A stretch of DNA of 10,070 nt from Sphingomonas bacterium. GTDB taxonomy: Bacteria; Pseudomonadota; Alphaproteobacteria; Sphingomonadales; Sphingomonadaceae. The DNA is taken from positions 1 through 10,070 of the forward strand of contig JAJAYY010000126.1 of the NCBI GenBank assembly GCA_026785965.1, given 5' to 3'. A model generated the notes under the pieces. The model worked only from the letters and a program-made list of their open reading frames with translations. It had not been told where the DNA came from and did not search any database. Shown here piece by piece: positions 1 through 7,997 of this stretch (within the stretch, counting starts at the first letter, position 1; the number at the start of each line of letters is the position of its first letter). The position numbers were made by a program, and so were the translations under genes.

Positions 1-240
1 AAAGCGCGGCGAACAATTGTGAATGGTCCAGCGTAAGCTCGGCGTCGCGGGCCGGCCCCCCCCCCGCGTGGGCCGCCAACGGTAATCCCCACCCCCCCCA
101 CGCGGCGGGGGGCGGGCGCGCGGCGCGGTCTCTCCCCCCCCGCCCGCCCCCCGCCGCGCACCCCGCCGCCCCCCGGGCGGGGGGCCCCGCGGCGGACGCC
201 GAGCTTACGCTGGACCATTCACAATTGTTCGCCGCGCTTT
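1..240. repeat. 46-bp perfect inverted repeat around a G/C-only loop (contig-end fold-back)
   Basis: Bases 1-46 are the exact reverse complement of bases 195-240. The 148 nt between them (47-194) are almost entirely G and C, with long C and G runs and only scattered A or T. The right arm reads naturally into the trpA coding frame; the left arm is its mirror. I read this as a fold-back or chimeric read end at a contig terminus, with the loop as poorly called sequence. A genuine long palindrome is possible but less likely, because the symmetry stops exactly at the G/C tract and lies at the very edge of the window. Nothing in 47-194 looks like a gene. Confidence 0.85.
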
Positions 241-425
241 GCAATGTCGGCGCGCCGCCGCCGGTGCTCGGCTTTGGCATCTCCTCGCCTGAGCAAGTTC
301 GCCAATCCCTCGCCAGCGGCGCGGCGGGGGTCATCTCGGGCTCGGCGATCGTCGCTAAGGTTGGCGACGGCCCCTCCGCCGTGCGCGATTTCGTGTCCTC
401 GATGAAGGCTGCAACCGCGCGCTAG
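195..425 (+). CDS. trpA: Tryptophan synthase alpha subunit, C-terminal fragment (5' end missing)
   Basis: TrpA cleaves indole-3-glycerol phosphate to indole and glyceraldehyde-3-phosphate and passes indole to TrpB; it is cytoplasmic. About 76 residues remain, open from the fold-back junction at 195 to TAG at 423-425. They contain the phosphate-binding GFGIS loop, then SPEQV, the second phosphate-binding segment GVISGSAIV, and an ending SSMKAATAR. From memory this is close to the enteric TrpA ending (GFGISAPDQV, GAISGSAIV, MKAAT) and unlike the GFGIRD/VADAVVIGS style I associate with sphingomonads. A TTG at 225 is not a real start, since the family sequence continues upstream of it. The gene's last 4 bases overlap the convergent dctA. 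Family proteins have about 265 residues, so about 70% is missing. Confidence 0.8.
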   Translation, partial: DAELTLDHSQLFAALCNVGAPPPVLGFGISSPEQVRQSLASGAAGVISGSAIVAKVGDGPSAVRDFVSSMKAATAR

Positions 426-1747
426 GCGGCAATCATCTTCGGATCGAGCTGGTCGACGCTCGGCATCACGCCGTCGAGCGCGGCTTCGAATTCGTCGCGG
501 TTGAGCCGGCCTTCCCAGATCGTCACGATCACGCACGCCACCGCATTGCCGATGAAATTGGTCAGGCTGCGGCACTCGCTCATGAAACGGTCGACGCCAA
601 GGATCAGCGCCATCCCCGCGACCGGGACCGAGGGCACGATCGACAGCGTCGCGGCGAGCGTGATGAAGCCTGCCCCGGTCACGCCCGCCGCGCCTTTCGA
701 GCTCAGCATCGCCACCCCGAGCAGCAGCGCCTGCTCGCCGATGCTCAAATCGACATTGCACGCCTGCGCGATAAATAACGCCGCCAGCGTCATGTAGATG
801 TTGGTCCCGTCGAGGTTGAACGAATAGCCCGTCGGTACGACCAACCCGACGATCGATTTGGGACAGCCGGCGCGTTCCATTTTCTCGATCAGCGAGGGCA
901 GGGCGCTCTCGCTTGACGAAGTGCCGAGCACGAGCAACAATTCGGTCTTTAGGTAAGCGATCAGCTGGAAGATCGAGAAGCCCGCGATCCGCGCGGCGAG
1001 GCCGAGCACGACAATCACGAACAACAAGGAGGTGATGTAAAAGGTCGCCACCAGCCCGGCGAGGTTGGCGAGCGTACCGATGCCAAATTTGCCAATCGTA
1101 AAGGCCATCGCCCCGAACGCGCCGATCGGGGCGAGCTTCATCACCAGTGCGACGATCTTGAACATCACGATCGACAATTGGTTGAGCGCGCCGAGCACAC
1201 CGTCGCCCTTGTCGCCGATCATCGCCAGCGCCACTCCGAATAGGATCGCCGCGAGCAGCGTCTGGAGGATGCTTCCCGCAGTCAGCGCCGACACGAAGGT
1301 ATCGGGGATGATGTCGAGCAGGAAGCCAGTCAGCGTCGTGGCATGCGCCTGGTCGGCATAATCGACGACCTTCGACGCATCGAGCGTGGCGGGGTCGATG
1401 TTGAGCCCAGCGCCGGGCTGGACAACATTGGCAACGACTAGCCCGACGATCAGCGCGAGCGTCGAAAAGAAAATGAAGTAAGCGAACGCATTGCCCGCTA
1501 CGCGCCCGACCGCGGCAAGGTCACGCAATCCGGCGATACCGGTGACGATGGTCAGGAAGATCAGCGGCGCGATGATCATCTTGACCAGCTTGATGAAAGC
1601 ATCGCCGAGCGGCTTGAGCGCTTCGCCGGTCGCCGGCGCGAAACAACCGACGAGTACGCCGAGGATGATCGCGCTGAGCACCTGGACGTAGAGGTGAGTG
1701 TACCAGCGGCCGGCAGGGCGAGGCGCCGGTAGGTCGGTGACGATCAT
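422..1747 (-). CDS. dctA: C4-dicarboxylate:cation symporter DctA (DAACS family)
   Basis: This is an inner-membrane symporter that takes up succinate, fumarate and malate with protons or sodium. The 441-residue protein shows the glutamate-transporter fold marks. Helices start near residue 18. The serine-rich re-entrant loop [10 protein letters not shown] is near 275-284, NLDGTNIY in TM7 is at 311-318, the second hairpin [10 protein letters not shown] is near 349-358, and [18 protein letters not shown] in TM8 is at 384-401. These agree best with DctA among the family's glutamate, serine and dicarboxylate carriers. The ATG at 1747 is chosen over one 16 codons upstream (1795), because a strong AAGGGGAA lies 5 nt before it and the length then matches rhizobial DctA (about 441). 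The stop overlaps trpA. It diverges from aroG with 77 nt between starts. Substrate is assigned from family likeness only. Confidence 0.93.
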   Translation of the reverse strand: MIVTDLPAPRPAGRWYTHLYVQVLSAIILGVLVGCFAPATGEALKPLGDAFIKLVKMIIAPLIFLTIVTGIAGLRDLAAVGRVAGNAFAYFIFFSTLALIVGLVVANVVQPGAGLNIDPATLDASKVVDYADQAHATTLTGFLLDIIPDTFVSALTAGSILQTLLAAILFGVALAMIGDKGDGVLGALNQLSIVMFKIVALVMKLAPIGAFGAMAFTIGKFGIGTLANLAGLVATFYITSLLFVIVVLGLAARIAGFSIFQLIAYLKTELLLVLGTSSSESALPSLIEKMERAGCPKSIVGLVVPTGYSFNLDGTNIYMTLAALFIAQACNVDLSIGEQALLLGVAMLSSKGAAGVTGAGFITLAATLSIVPSVPVAGMALILGVDRFMSECRSLTNFIGNAVACVIVTIWEGRLNRDEFEAALDGVMPSVDQLDPKMIAA

Positions 1748-1752
1748 CGCGG

Positions 1753-1760
1753 TTCCCCTT
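1753..1760 (-). promoter_or_regulatory. Ribosome binding site of dctA
   Basis: AAGGGGAA on the minus strand lies 5 nt upstream of the ATG at 1747. It decides the dctA start against the longer reading frame that begins at 1795. Confidence 0.75.
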
Positions 1761-1766
1761 TGCCCG

Positions 1767-1795
1767 ATCAGAGCGGCGCCGGTTGGCTTTTGCAA
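1767..1795 (-). promoter_or_regulatory. Possible sigma-70-type promoter of dctA
   Basis: Read on the minus strand, TTGCAA (1795-1790) and TCTGAT (1772-1767) are spaced by 17 nt, each matching four of six consensus bases. Transcription would start a few bases upstream of the dctA ribosome binding site. The whole dctA/aroG intergenic gap is only 77 nt, so any aroG promoter must overlap this element. The match is weak and is offered as a candidate only. Confidence 0.3.
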
Positions 1796-1824
1796 GCGCT
1801 CGATGTTGCGCTAGGGCGGCGGCG

Positions 1825-3018
1825 ATGAGCGCGACCCTGGTTCACCCCGACGGCTGGTACCCAGCATCATGGCGCCGCCACCCGGTGCGGCAGATGCCGG
1901 CCTATGCCGATGGCGCGGCGTTGCGCTTGGTTGAACAACGGCTCGCGGGTGCTGCTCCGGTAATCCTTATCGACCAGGCGGCGCGGTTGCGCACGGCGAT
2001 GGCGCGACTGGAGAGGGGCGAGGGATTCCTGCTCCAGGGCGGCGACTGTGCCGAAAGCTTCGACGATCCGGTCGCCGAGCAAGTGGCGGGGATCGTCGGA
2101 TTGTTTGACGCCATGGCCGCGCGGCTCGCGCCGGCCATTGACGGACCGCTGATCGAGGTCGCGCGAATCGCCGGTCAGTTCGCCAAGCCACGCAGCGCCG
2201 AGGTCGAGTGCCACGACGGGGTCGGCCTGCCCGCGTACCGCGGCGATATCGTCAATGGCGCCGCATTCGATGCGTGCGCCCGCGCCGCCGATCCGCAGCG
2301 GATGATCCGCGCGCATATGCAATCGGTCGGCACCGCCGCCAGCCTCGCCGCCGCGCGCGGGGCGGGGAGCCCGGTGTTGACCAGTCACGAAGCGCTGCTG
2401 CTGCCTTATGAGGAAGCGCTCACTCGGCGCGATCCCGTCGGGCGCTGGTGGGCGACCTCGGGCCATCTGCTGTGGATCGGCGACCGCACGCGCCAGATTG
2501 ACGGCGCGCACGTCGAATATCTTCGCGGCATCGACAATGTCGTCGGGGTCAAGTGCGGCCCGTCGATGACCAGCGATGAGCTTTGCCGCCTGGTTGAAAC
2601 GCTCGATCCCGCCAATCGCCCTGGCAAATTGGTGATGATCGGGCGCTTCGGGGCGCGCCGCATTGCCGAAGCGCTGCCGCCGCTGATGCGTGCTGCTGAG
2701 GAAGCGGGAAAGCAATTGGTGTGGGCGATCGATCCGATGCACGGCAACACCAGCATGGTCGGGAAGCGCAAGGTCCGCCGCCTGCCCGACATTCTCGCCG
2801 AAATCGACGCCTTTTTCGCCATCGCACGCGCCGAAGGCGTGCATCCGGGTGGACTCCACCTTGAAATGAGCGCGCTCGATGTCACCGAATGCCTCGGCGG
2901 GCGCGGCCCGGCCTCGCTCGACGATCTTGAGCGCAACTGGCTCACCGCGTGCGATCCGCGCCTTAATGCACGCCAAGCGATCGATCTTGCCGGCCATGTC
3001 GCGGCGCTGTTCGCGTGA
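1825..3018 (+). CDS. aroG: 3-deoxy-7-phosphoheptulonate (DAHP) synthase, class II, short form
   Basis: This enzyme condenses phosphoenolpyruvate and erythrose-4-phosphate, the first shikimate-pathway step. Class II is shown by WYPASWR (11-17), LLQGGDCAESF (69-79), ARIAGQFAKPRSAE (113-126), WIGDRTRQIDGAH (217-229), IDPMHGNTS (302-310), HPGGLHLEM (340-348), TECLGG (354-359) and ACDPRLN (375-381). The expected metal ligands are Cys75, His306, Glu347 and Asp377. Only 397 residues are present against about 450-470 for long forms. Between the Cys and the first His it has 231 residues, where the M. tuberculosis enzyme (Cys87 to His369) has 282. The missing stretch matches the helical insertion used for allosteric inhibition in long forms, so this resembles PhzC-like short enzymes. 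The ATG at 1825 has AGGG upstream; a TTG at 1783 would add only low-complexity residues. The stop overlaps the aroA GTG. The symbol follows common usage for this class. Confidence 0.95.
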   Translation: MSATLVHPDGWYPASWRRHPVRQMPAYADGAALRLVEQRLAGAAPVILIDQAARLRTAMARLERGEGFLLQGGDCAESFDDPVAEQVAGIVGLFDAMAARLAPAIDGPLIEVARIAGQFAKPRSAEVECHDGVGLPAYRGDIVNGAAFDACARAADPQRMIRAHMQSVGTAASLAAARGAGSPVLTSHEALLLPYEEALTRRDPVGRWWATSGHLLWIGDRTRQIDGAHVEYLRGIDNVVGVKCGPSMTSDELCRLVETLDPANRPGKLVMIGRFGARRIAEALPPLMRAAEEAGKQLVWAIDPMHGNTSMVGKRKVRRLPDILAEIDAFFAIARAEGVHPGGLHLEMSALDVTECLGGRGPASLDDLERNWLTACDPRLNARQAIDLAGHVAALFA

Positions 3019-4262
3019 AGCTGGTCGCGAATTCCAGTAGCGCGCTTCGCGGGATCGCACCGATCCCCGGTGACAAAAGCTGCTCGCATCGCGCGCTAAT
3101 CCTCGGCGCGCTGGCGAACGGGACGACGCGGATCACGGGGTTGCTGGGCAGCGACGACGTCCTGGCGACCGCGCGCGCAGTTGCTGCGCTCGGCGCTACC
3201 GTCAAGCATGTCGGTCCGGGCGAGTGGCAGGTTACCGGCAGTCGCTGGACCACGCCCGCAGAACCCATCGATTGCGGCAATAGCGGCACTGCGGCGCGAT
3301 TGTTGCTTGGCGCGTGCGCGGGGGTCGAAGGGTTGACCGTCACGCTGACCGGCGACCAATCGCTGTCGAAGCGCCCGATGCAGCGAGTCACCGCGCCGCT
3401 CGAACGGATGGGGGCCAAGTTCGACGGCGGCGATCATTTGCCAATCACGGTTCACGGGCAGGCGCTTGGCGCGATCCACCATCTCAACATCCCCGCCTCG
3501 GCGCAGGTCAAGTCGGCGCTGCTACTCGCGGGAGTGACGAGCGGCGCGGCGGTGAGCGTCAAAGAGCCGCTGGCGAGCCGAGACCATAGCGAAATCATGC
3601 TAGGCGAATTCGGCAATCCGCTGACCGGGTGCGACATCGCGATCGCTTCGGACCCGTCGTCGGCCGCCTTCCCGCTGGTGGCCGCGGCGATCGTACCCGG
3701 ATCGGAAGTCACCGTGCGCGGGCTGCTGGTCAATCCGCTGCGTACCGGGCTGTACGAAGTGCTGGAGCAAATGGGCGGCGCGATTGCGCTCACCAACGAA
3801 CAGCTTCAATCGGGCGAGATCGTCGCCGACCTGACGCTGCGCCATGCCCCACTTCAGCCGTGTCACGTCACTGCCGCCAACGTCCCGGCGATGATCGACG
3901 AAATCCCGGCGCTCGCAGTCGCATGCGCCTATGCCGATGGCGAGAGCGTGATCGAGGGGTTGGCGGAATTGAGGGTCAAGGAAAGCGATCGGCTGGGCGC
4001 GATCGTCGCCGGGCTGGTGGCGTGCGGCGTTGCCGCAATTGCCGACGGCGATGCGTTGCGGATCTTCGGGCGCGGCACAGTCCGCGGCGGCGGCAAGGTC
4101 GTGACGCATGGCGACCACCGCATCGCGATGGCCTTCCTCACCCTCGGCCTCGCTTCGGAACAGCCGGTCGAGGTCGACCAGGCCGAGATGATCGCGACCA
4201 GTTTTCCCAATTTCGTCGAAGTGATGCAGGGTCTCGGCGCACACATCGAGGAAGTGGCATGA
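3015..4262 (+). CDS. aroA: 3-phosphoshikimate 1-carboxyvinyltransferase (EPSP synthase, class II-like)
   Basis: This cytoplasmic enzyme joins phosphoenolpyruvate to shikimate-3-phosphate. In the 415-residue protein one sees [10 protein letters not shown] (18-27; Lys21), [10 protein letters not shown] (87-96), [10 protein letters not shown] (116-125), [12 protein letters not shown] (162-173), SRDHSE (188-193), [11 protein letters not shown] (213-223), NPLRTGL (240-246), MIDEIP (293-298; Asp295 the probable catalytic acid), RVKESDRL (320-327) and DHRIAM (367-372). Resemblance to the class II CP4 enzyme runs along the whole length. Two oddities stand out. About 20 residues are missing at 200/201 compared with CP4, and the CP4 Ala-for-Gly position is Gly91 as in E. 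coli, which argues against intrinsic glyphosate tolerance at that site. It starts with GTG overlapping the aroG stop (GTGA), and its stop overlaps the aroC start (ATGA). Confidence 0.95.
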   Translation: MKLVANSSSALRGIAPIPGDKSCSHRALILGALANGTTRITGLLGSDDVLATARAVAALGATVKHVGPGEWQVTGSRWTTPAEPIDCGNSGTAARLLLGACAGVEGLTVTLTGDQSLSKRPMQRVTAPLERMGAKFDGGDHLPITVHGQALGAIHHLNIPASAQVKSALLLAGVTSGAAVSVKEPLASRDHSEIMLGEFGNPLTGCDIAIASDPSSAAFPLVAAAIVPGSEVTVRGLLVNPLRTGLYEVLEQMGGAIALTNEQLQSGEIVADLTLRHAPLQPCHVTAANVPAMIDEIPALAVACAYADGESVIEGLAELRVKESDRLGAIVAGLVACGVAAIADGDALRIFGRGTVRGGGKVVTHGDHRIAMAFLTLGLASEQPVEVDQAEMIATSFPNFVEVMQGLGAHIEEVA

Positions 4263-5251
4263 GCATCAACACTATTGGCCATCTGCTGCGCCTGACCACG
4301 TGGGGCGAAAGCCACGGGCCGGCGATCGGCTGCGTGATTGATGGTTGCCCACCTGGGATCGAGCTCGACGCGGCGCACATCCAGCGCTTTCTCGATCTGC
4401 GCCGCCCCGGCACCGGCAAGAACGTGTCGCCACGGCAAGAGGCTGACCAAGTGCGGATTTTGTCGGGGGTCTATGAAGGCCGCACCACCGGCACCCCGAT
4501 CGCGCTGATGATCGAGAACCGCGACGCCCGCAGCGCCGACTATCCGGCTGATGCGCCCTATCGCCCGGGCCATGCCGATTATGCCTATGATGCCAAATAC
4601 GGGTTTCGCGATCCTCGCGGCGGGGGGCGGGCGTCGGCGCGCGAGACGGCGATGCGCGTCGCGGGCGGCGCGGTGGCGCGGCTGGCGATCCCCAACGTCG
4701 ACATCGCCGCGCGAGTGATCGAGATTGGTGGCGAGGCTGACGCGGGACGGTGGGAGGCATTGCTCGATCAAGCGCGATCCGCGGGCGACAGCCTTGGCGC
4801 CGTGGTCGAATGCATTGCGACCGGCGTGCCGGCGGGGTGGGGGGCGCCAATCTATGCCAAGCTCGACGCGGATCTGGCTTCGGCGTGCATGGGGATCAAT
4901 GCGGTAAAAGCGGTCGAGATTGGCGACGGGTTCGGTGCGGCGCGGCTCAGGGGCAGCGAGAATGCCGATGCGATGCGCGCCGGTGCGACGTTCGACAGCA
5001 ACCATGCCGGCGGGATTGCCGGGGGGATTTCGACCGGGCAGCCGATCGTTGTCCGCGTGGCGTTCAAACCGACCAGCTCGATCCGCATCGCCGTTCCGAG
5101 CATCGATGCGGCGGGCAATGAAGTCGAATCATCGACTACGGGGCGTCACGACCCGTGCGTCGGAATCCGCGGTGCGCCGGTGGTCGAGGCCATGGTCGCG
5201 TTAGTGTTGGCCGATCATAAGCTGCTGCACCGCGGGCAATGTGGCCACTAA
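4259..5251 (+). CDS. aroC: Chorismate synthase, compact form
   Basis: AroC makes chorismate from EPSP with reduced FMN and is the last common step to Phe, Tyr and Trp. The protein has 330 residues and shows [10 protein letters not shown] (13-22), RRPGT (48-52), RPGHADY (102-108), [17 protein letters not shown] (117-133), GVPAG (189-193), [13 protein letters not shown] (213-225), [15 protein letters not shown] (247-261), FKPTSS (269-274) and [10 protein letters not shown] (295-304). The family usually has 350-365 residues. The segment between IEIGG (155-159) and GDSLGA is about 19 residues shorter than in E. coli and lacks the FFCPD stretch. The ATG overlaps the aroA stop (ATGA), with GAGG a few bases upstream inside aroA. 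The reading frame is open much further upstream, but that part is Arg-rich shadow sequence within aroA. The TAA overlaps the convergent paaD stop. Confidence 0.95.
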   Translation: MSINTIGHLLRLTTWGESHGPAIGCVIDGCPPGIELDAAHIQRFLDLRRPGTGKNVSPRQEADQVRILSGVYEGRTTGTPIALMIENRDARSADYPADAPYRPGHADYAYDAKYGFRDPRGGGRASARETAMRVAGGAVARLAIPNVDIAARVIEIGGEADAGRWEALLDQARSAGDSLGAVVECIATGVPAGWGAPIYAKLDADLASACMGINAVKAVEIGDGFGAARLRGSENADAMRAGATFDSNHAGGIAGGISTGQPIVVRVAFKPTSSIRIAVPSIDAAGNEVESSTTGRHDPCVGIRGAPVVEAMVALVLADHKLLHRGQCGH

Positions 5252-5688
5252 TGGCATTTGAAGCGGTCGAACGGCTCAAGGCACGCCGTGCAGCGCCATT
5301 GCGCCTTGCATGGGGTCGATCCGAAACGGCTGATTTCTTCGGTCTCGGTCGATCCGCATTGCGGGCATGTCGCCGCCGTGGCGAGGTCCGGCGGGGCGAT
5401 GCCATACGCGCGCAGCTTGTCTTTGCCCGCGTCGCTGATCCAGTCGGTGGTCCACGCCGGGGCGAGGCGGGTTTCGATCCCAACCGAGCGATAGCCAGCG
5501 GCGTCGAGCGCGGCGCGGATGCTTTGTTCGATAAACTGGGTCGCTGGACAACCCGAATAGGTCGGGGTGATGATCACCTTGCCGCCCTCGACCCCGCGGA
5601 CGATGCCGAGGTCGAGCACCGACACGGCGGGAATCTCGGGGTCTGGCACTGCGGCGAGTACCGCCATTATCCCCGCCACATCGGTCAC
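5248..5688 (-). CDS. paaD: PaaD-like phenylacetyl-CoA epoxidase maturation factor (MIP18/DUF59 domain plus Cys-rich tail)
   Basis: PaaD proteins are needed for the PaaABCE ring-epoxidase and are thought to act in Fe-S or metal cluster handling. The 146-residue protein has an N-terminal MIP18/DUF59 domain (PDPEIP at 15-20, [10 protein letters not shown] at 41-50 with Cys47) and a C-terminal zinc-ribbon-like part. That tail has CPQC at 108-111, Cys127, CTAC at 133-136 and the ending PFDRFKCH, which is typical of PaaD rather than of SufT. The GTG at 5688 overlaps the thiolase stop in a GTGA, so this start is preferred over codons further upstream that lie inside the thiolase gene. It is the last gene of a hppD-paaJ-paaD operon. 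No paaA, B, C or E is in the window. The stop overlaps the aroC stop. Confidence 0.88.
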   Translation of the reverse strand: MTDVAGIMAVLAAVPDPEIPAVSVLDLGIVRGVEGGKVIITPTYSGCPATQFIEQSIRAALDAAGYRSVGIETRLAPAWTTDWISDAGKDKLRAYGIAPPDLATAATCPQCGSTETEEISRFGSTPCKAQWRCTACLEPFDRFKCH

Positions 5689-6887
5689 GCGCGTTCCAGC
5701 GCGAGCGCGATTCCCTGGCCGACGCCGATGCACATCGTGGCGAGCGCGTAGCGGCCGCCATTGCGCTGCAATTGCTCGGTCGCGGTCAGTGCGAGCCGCG
5801 CCCCCGACATGCCGAGCGGATGGCCGAGCGCGATCGCCCCGCCGTTGGGATTCACCTGGGCCGCATCGTCGGCGAGGCCGAGCTGGCGCATCACCGCCAG
5901 CCCTTGCGCGGCGAACGCCTCGTTGAGCTCGATCACGTCCATGTCGGCGATGGAGAGCCCAAGCCGCTTGAGCAATTTGAGCGATGCCGGGGCAGGGCCG
6001 ATGCCCATGATGCGCGGGGGCACTCCAGCGACTGCAGCGCCGAGGATGCGCGCGCGGGGGGTGAGGCCGTGGCGCTTGGCGGCGGCTGCGGAGGCGATGA
6101 TCAGCGCCGCCGCGCCGTCGTTGACCCCCGAGGCATTGCCCGCGGTGACGGTGCCGTCCTTGCGCACGATGGGCTTGAGCTTGGCGAGCGCGTCGAGGCT
6201 GGTGAGGCGCGGATGCTCGTCCTGCTTGACGCGCAATGGGTCGCCCTTGCGCTGGGCAATGTCGACCGCGACGATCTCGGCGGCGAAGCGACCGCTCGAC
6301 TGAGCGGCGGCGGCGCGCTCCTGGCTGCGCTGGGCGAAGGCGTCTTGGTCCTCGCGACTGATGTTAAACTCGTCGGCGACATTTTCTGCGGTGCTCGGCA
6401 TGGTGTCGTCGCCATAAGCGTCGCGCATCTTGGGGTTGACGAAGCGCCAGCCGATGGTGGTGTCGTAAATTTCGGCGGTGCGGTCAAACGCCGCGGTCGC
6501 CTTGGGCATCACGAACGGCGCTCGGCTCATGCTTTCGCTGCCCCCGGCGATGATCAGCGAATCTTCGCCCGAGCGGATCGAGCGCGCGGCCTGCGCGACC
6601 GCGTCGAGCCCCGAGCCGCACAAGCGGTTGAGCGTCACCCCGCCGCTGCTGTCGGGCAGCCCGGCAAGCAGGCCCGCCATCCGCGCGAGGTTGCGATTAT
6701 CCTCGCCCGCCTGGTTGGCGCAGCCGAGGATGACATCGTCGAGTTCGCCCCAGTCGACCCCCGGATTGCGCGCGATGAGTGCAGCGATCGGGATCGCAGC
6801 GAGGTCGTCGGCGCGGACGCTGCTGAGCGAGCCGCCATAGCGGCCGATTGGGGTGCGAACGGCGTCGCAGATGAAGGCGTCGGTCAT
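5685..6887 (-). CDS. paaJ: 3-oxoadipyl-CoA-type acetyl-CoA acyltransferase (PaaJ/PcaF thiolase)
   Basis: This thiolase cleaves 3-oxoadipyl-CoA to succinyl-CoA and acetyl-CoA; PaaJ also cleaves 3-oxo-5,6-dehydrosuberyl-CoA. The 400-residue protein is full length. It has NRLCGSG with nucleophile Cys90, [11 protein letters not shown] (117-127), [14 protein letters not shown] (249-262), NEAFA (322-326), [17 protein letters not shown] with His356 (346-362), and CIGVGQG with Cys386 (386-392). The start [16 protein letters not shown] and [12 protein letters not shown] are hallmarks of PaaJ/PcaF as opposed to general acetoacetyl-CoA thiolases. PaaJ and PcaF cannot be told apart by eye; the paaD neighbour favours paaJ. 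It follows hppD by 5 nt, with AAAAGG around the hppD stop as likely ribosome binding sequence, and overlaps paaD in a GTGA. Confidence 0.9.
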   Translation of the reverse strand: MTDAFICDAVRTPIGRYGGSLSSVRADDLAAIPIAALIARNPGVDWGELDDVILGCANQAGEDNRNLARMAGLLAGLPDSSGGVTLNRLCGSGLDAVAQAARSIRSGEDSLIIAGGSESMSRAPFVMPKATAAFDRTAEIYDTTIGWRFVNPKMRDAYGDDTMPSTAENVADEFNISREDQDAFAQRSQERAAAAQSSGRFAAEIVAVDIAQRKGDPLRVKQDEHPRLTSLDALAKLKPIVRKDGTVTAGNASGVNDGAAALIIASAAAAKRHGLTPRARILGAAVAGVPPRIMGIGPAPASLKLLKRLGLSIADMDVIELNEAFAAQGLAVMRQLGLADDAAQVNPNGGAIALGHPLGMSGARLALTATEQLQRNGGRYALATMCIGVGQGIALALERA

Positions 6888-6892
6888 GCCTT

Positions 6893-7981
6893 TTAGATCA
6901 CCCCGCGGCGGATCTGGTCGAGCTCGATACTCTCGAACAGCGCTTTGAAATTGCCTTCGCCAAAGCCTTCATTGCCCTTGCGCTGGATGATCTCGAAGAA
7001 GATCGGGCCGATCACATTCTGGGTGAAGATCTGGAGCAATAGCCCCTGGCCCTCGGTCGGCGCGCCATCGACGAGGATGCGGCGCCGTTCGAGTTCGGCG
7101 GTCGGCTCGCCATGGCCTTCGACGCGCTGGTCGACGAGCTCGTAATAGGTATCGGGCGTGTCCTGGAACGCGATCCCGCGGTCGCGAAGAATGTCGACCG
7201 TCTGGTAAATGTCGTCGCTGCCGAGCGCGATATGCTGGATGCCTTCGCCATTATAGTCGCGCAAAAATTCCTCGATCTGACTCTTGTCGTCCTGGCTCTC
7301 GTTCAAGGGTATCCGCAGCTTGCCGCACGGGCTGGTCATCGCTTTGGAGATCAGCCCGGTGACCTTGCCCTCAATGTCAAAGTAGCGAATCTCGCGGAAG
7401 TTGAAGAGCCGCTCATAGAAATCCGCCCAATGCGCCATCCGCCCGCGGTGCACATTGTGGGTCAAATGGTCGATGTAAGCGAGATGAGAGGCGTGGCTCG
7501 CCTCCTTCGCCGCAGCGTCGGGTGAAAAGTCGAAATCGACGTCATAGATCGAACCGCCGGCGCCATAGCGATCGACCAGATAAAGCCGCGATCCGCCGAT
7601 GCCCTCGATCGCCGGAATGTCGAGCTCGCCCTCGGCAACGTCGCTTGGGGCGTCGGTTGCGCCAAGCCCAAGCGCGCGCTGATGCGCCGCTTTGGCATCC
7701 TTGACCCGAAACGCCATCGCGCAGGCGCACGGCCCATGCTCGCTGGCGAATTGCTCGGCAAAGCTGCCCGGTTCGGCGTTGATGATGAAATTAATGTCGT
7801 TCTGGCGGTGCAGCGTTACATTCTTGCGCTTGTGGCGCGCGACTTCGGGGAAGCCCATCTTGGTAAACAAGGCGCGGAGCAAGTCAGGATCGGGAGCGGC
7901 ATATTCGACGAATTCGAAACCGTCGGTGCCCATCGGATTTTCGAGCCCGAGCGGGCCAAGTTCAAGCGTATCAGTGGCCAT
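6893..7981 (-). CDS. hppD: 4-hydroxyphenylpyruvate dioxygenase
   Basis: HppD converts 4-hydroxyphenylpyruvate, made from tyrosine by transamination, to homogentisate, using non-heme Fe(II). The 362-residue protein has two vicinal-oxygen-chelate halves. The catalytic C-terminal half carries IDHLTHNV (170-177; His172), [10 protein letters not shown] (248-257; His250) and [18 protein letters not shown] (328-345; Glu330). The His-His-Glu spacing fits the P. fluorescens enzyme. [17 protein letters not shown] (212-228) and [10 protein letters not shown] (314-323) are further family marks, and these favour HppD over hydroxymandelate synthase. The ATG at 7981 is chosen over one 17 codons upstream because AAAGGAG lies 9 nt before it. 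It heads the hppD-paaJ-paaD operon and diverges from phhB and phhA, which feed tyrosine towards it. Confidence 0.96.
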   Translation of the reverse strand: MATDTLELGPLGLENPMGTDGFEFVEYAAPDPDLLRALFTKMGFPEVARHKRKNVTLHRQNDINFIINAEPGSFAEQFASEHGPCACAMAFRVKDAKAAHQRALGLGATDAPSDVAEGELDIPAIEGIGGSRLYLVDRYGAGGSIYDVDFDFSPDAAAKEASHASHLAYIDHLTHNVHRGRMAHWADFYERLFNFREIRYFDIEGKVTGLISKAMTSPCGKLRIPLNESQDDKSQIEEFLRDYNGEGIQHIALGSDDIYQTVDILRDRGIAFQDTPDTYYELVDQRVEGHGEPTAELERRRILVDGAPTEGQGLLLQIFTQNVIGPIFFEIIQRKGNEGFGEGNFKALFESIELDQIRRGVI

Positions 7982-7990
7982 TTCGGCGAT

Positions 7991-7997
7991 CTCCTTT
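7991..7997 (-). promoter_or_regulatory. Ribosome binding site of hppD
   Basis: AAAGGAG on the minus strand, 9 nt from the ATG at 7981. It fixes the start against the longer reading frame beginning at 8032. Confidence 0.8.

Noticed and set aside
225..425. Complete small gene starting at TTG 225
   Set aside because: The TrpA-like sequence continues upstream of the TTG to the fold-back junction, so this is a truncated trpA and not a small gene.
1867..3060. Long minus-strand open frame opposite aroG (397 codons)
   Set aside because: It is the antisense shadow of a well-conserved gene in high-GC DNA; its product is Arg/His-rich and matches no family I know.
3629..4258. In-frame upstream extension of aroC giving a 540-residue frame
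   Set aside because: The extension lies wholly inside aroA, is Arg-rich shadow sequence, and chorismate synthase begins properly at the ATG at 4259 that overlaps the aroA stop.
3929..5005. Minus-strand frame of 358 codons across aroA and aroC
   Set aside because: It crosses two real genes on the other strand and shows no domain or signal.
5772..6896. Long plus-strand open frame opposite paaJ (374 codons)
   Set aside because: Antisense shadow of a complete thiolase gene; composition is typical of a shadow frame, and every thiolase motif is on the minus strand.
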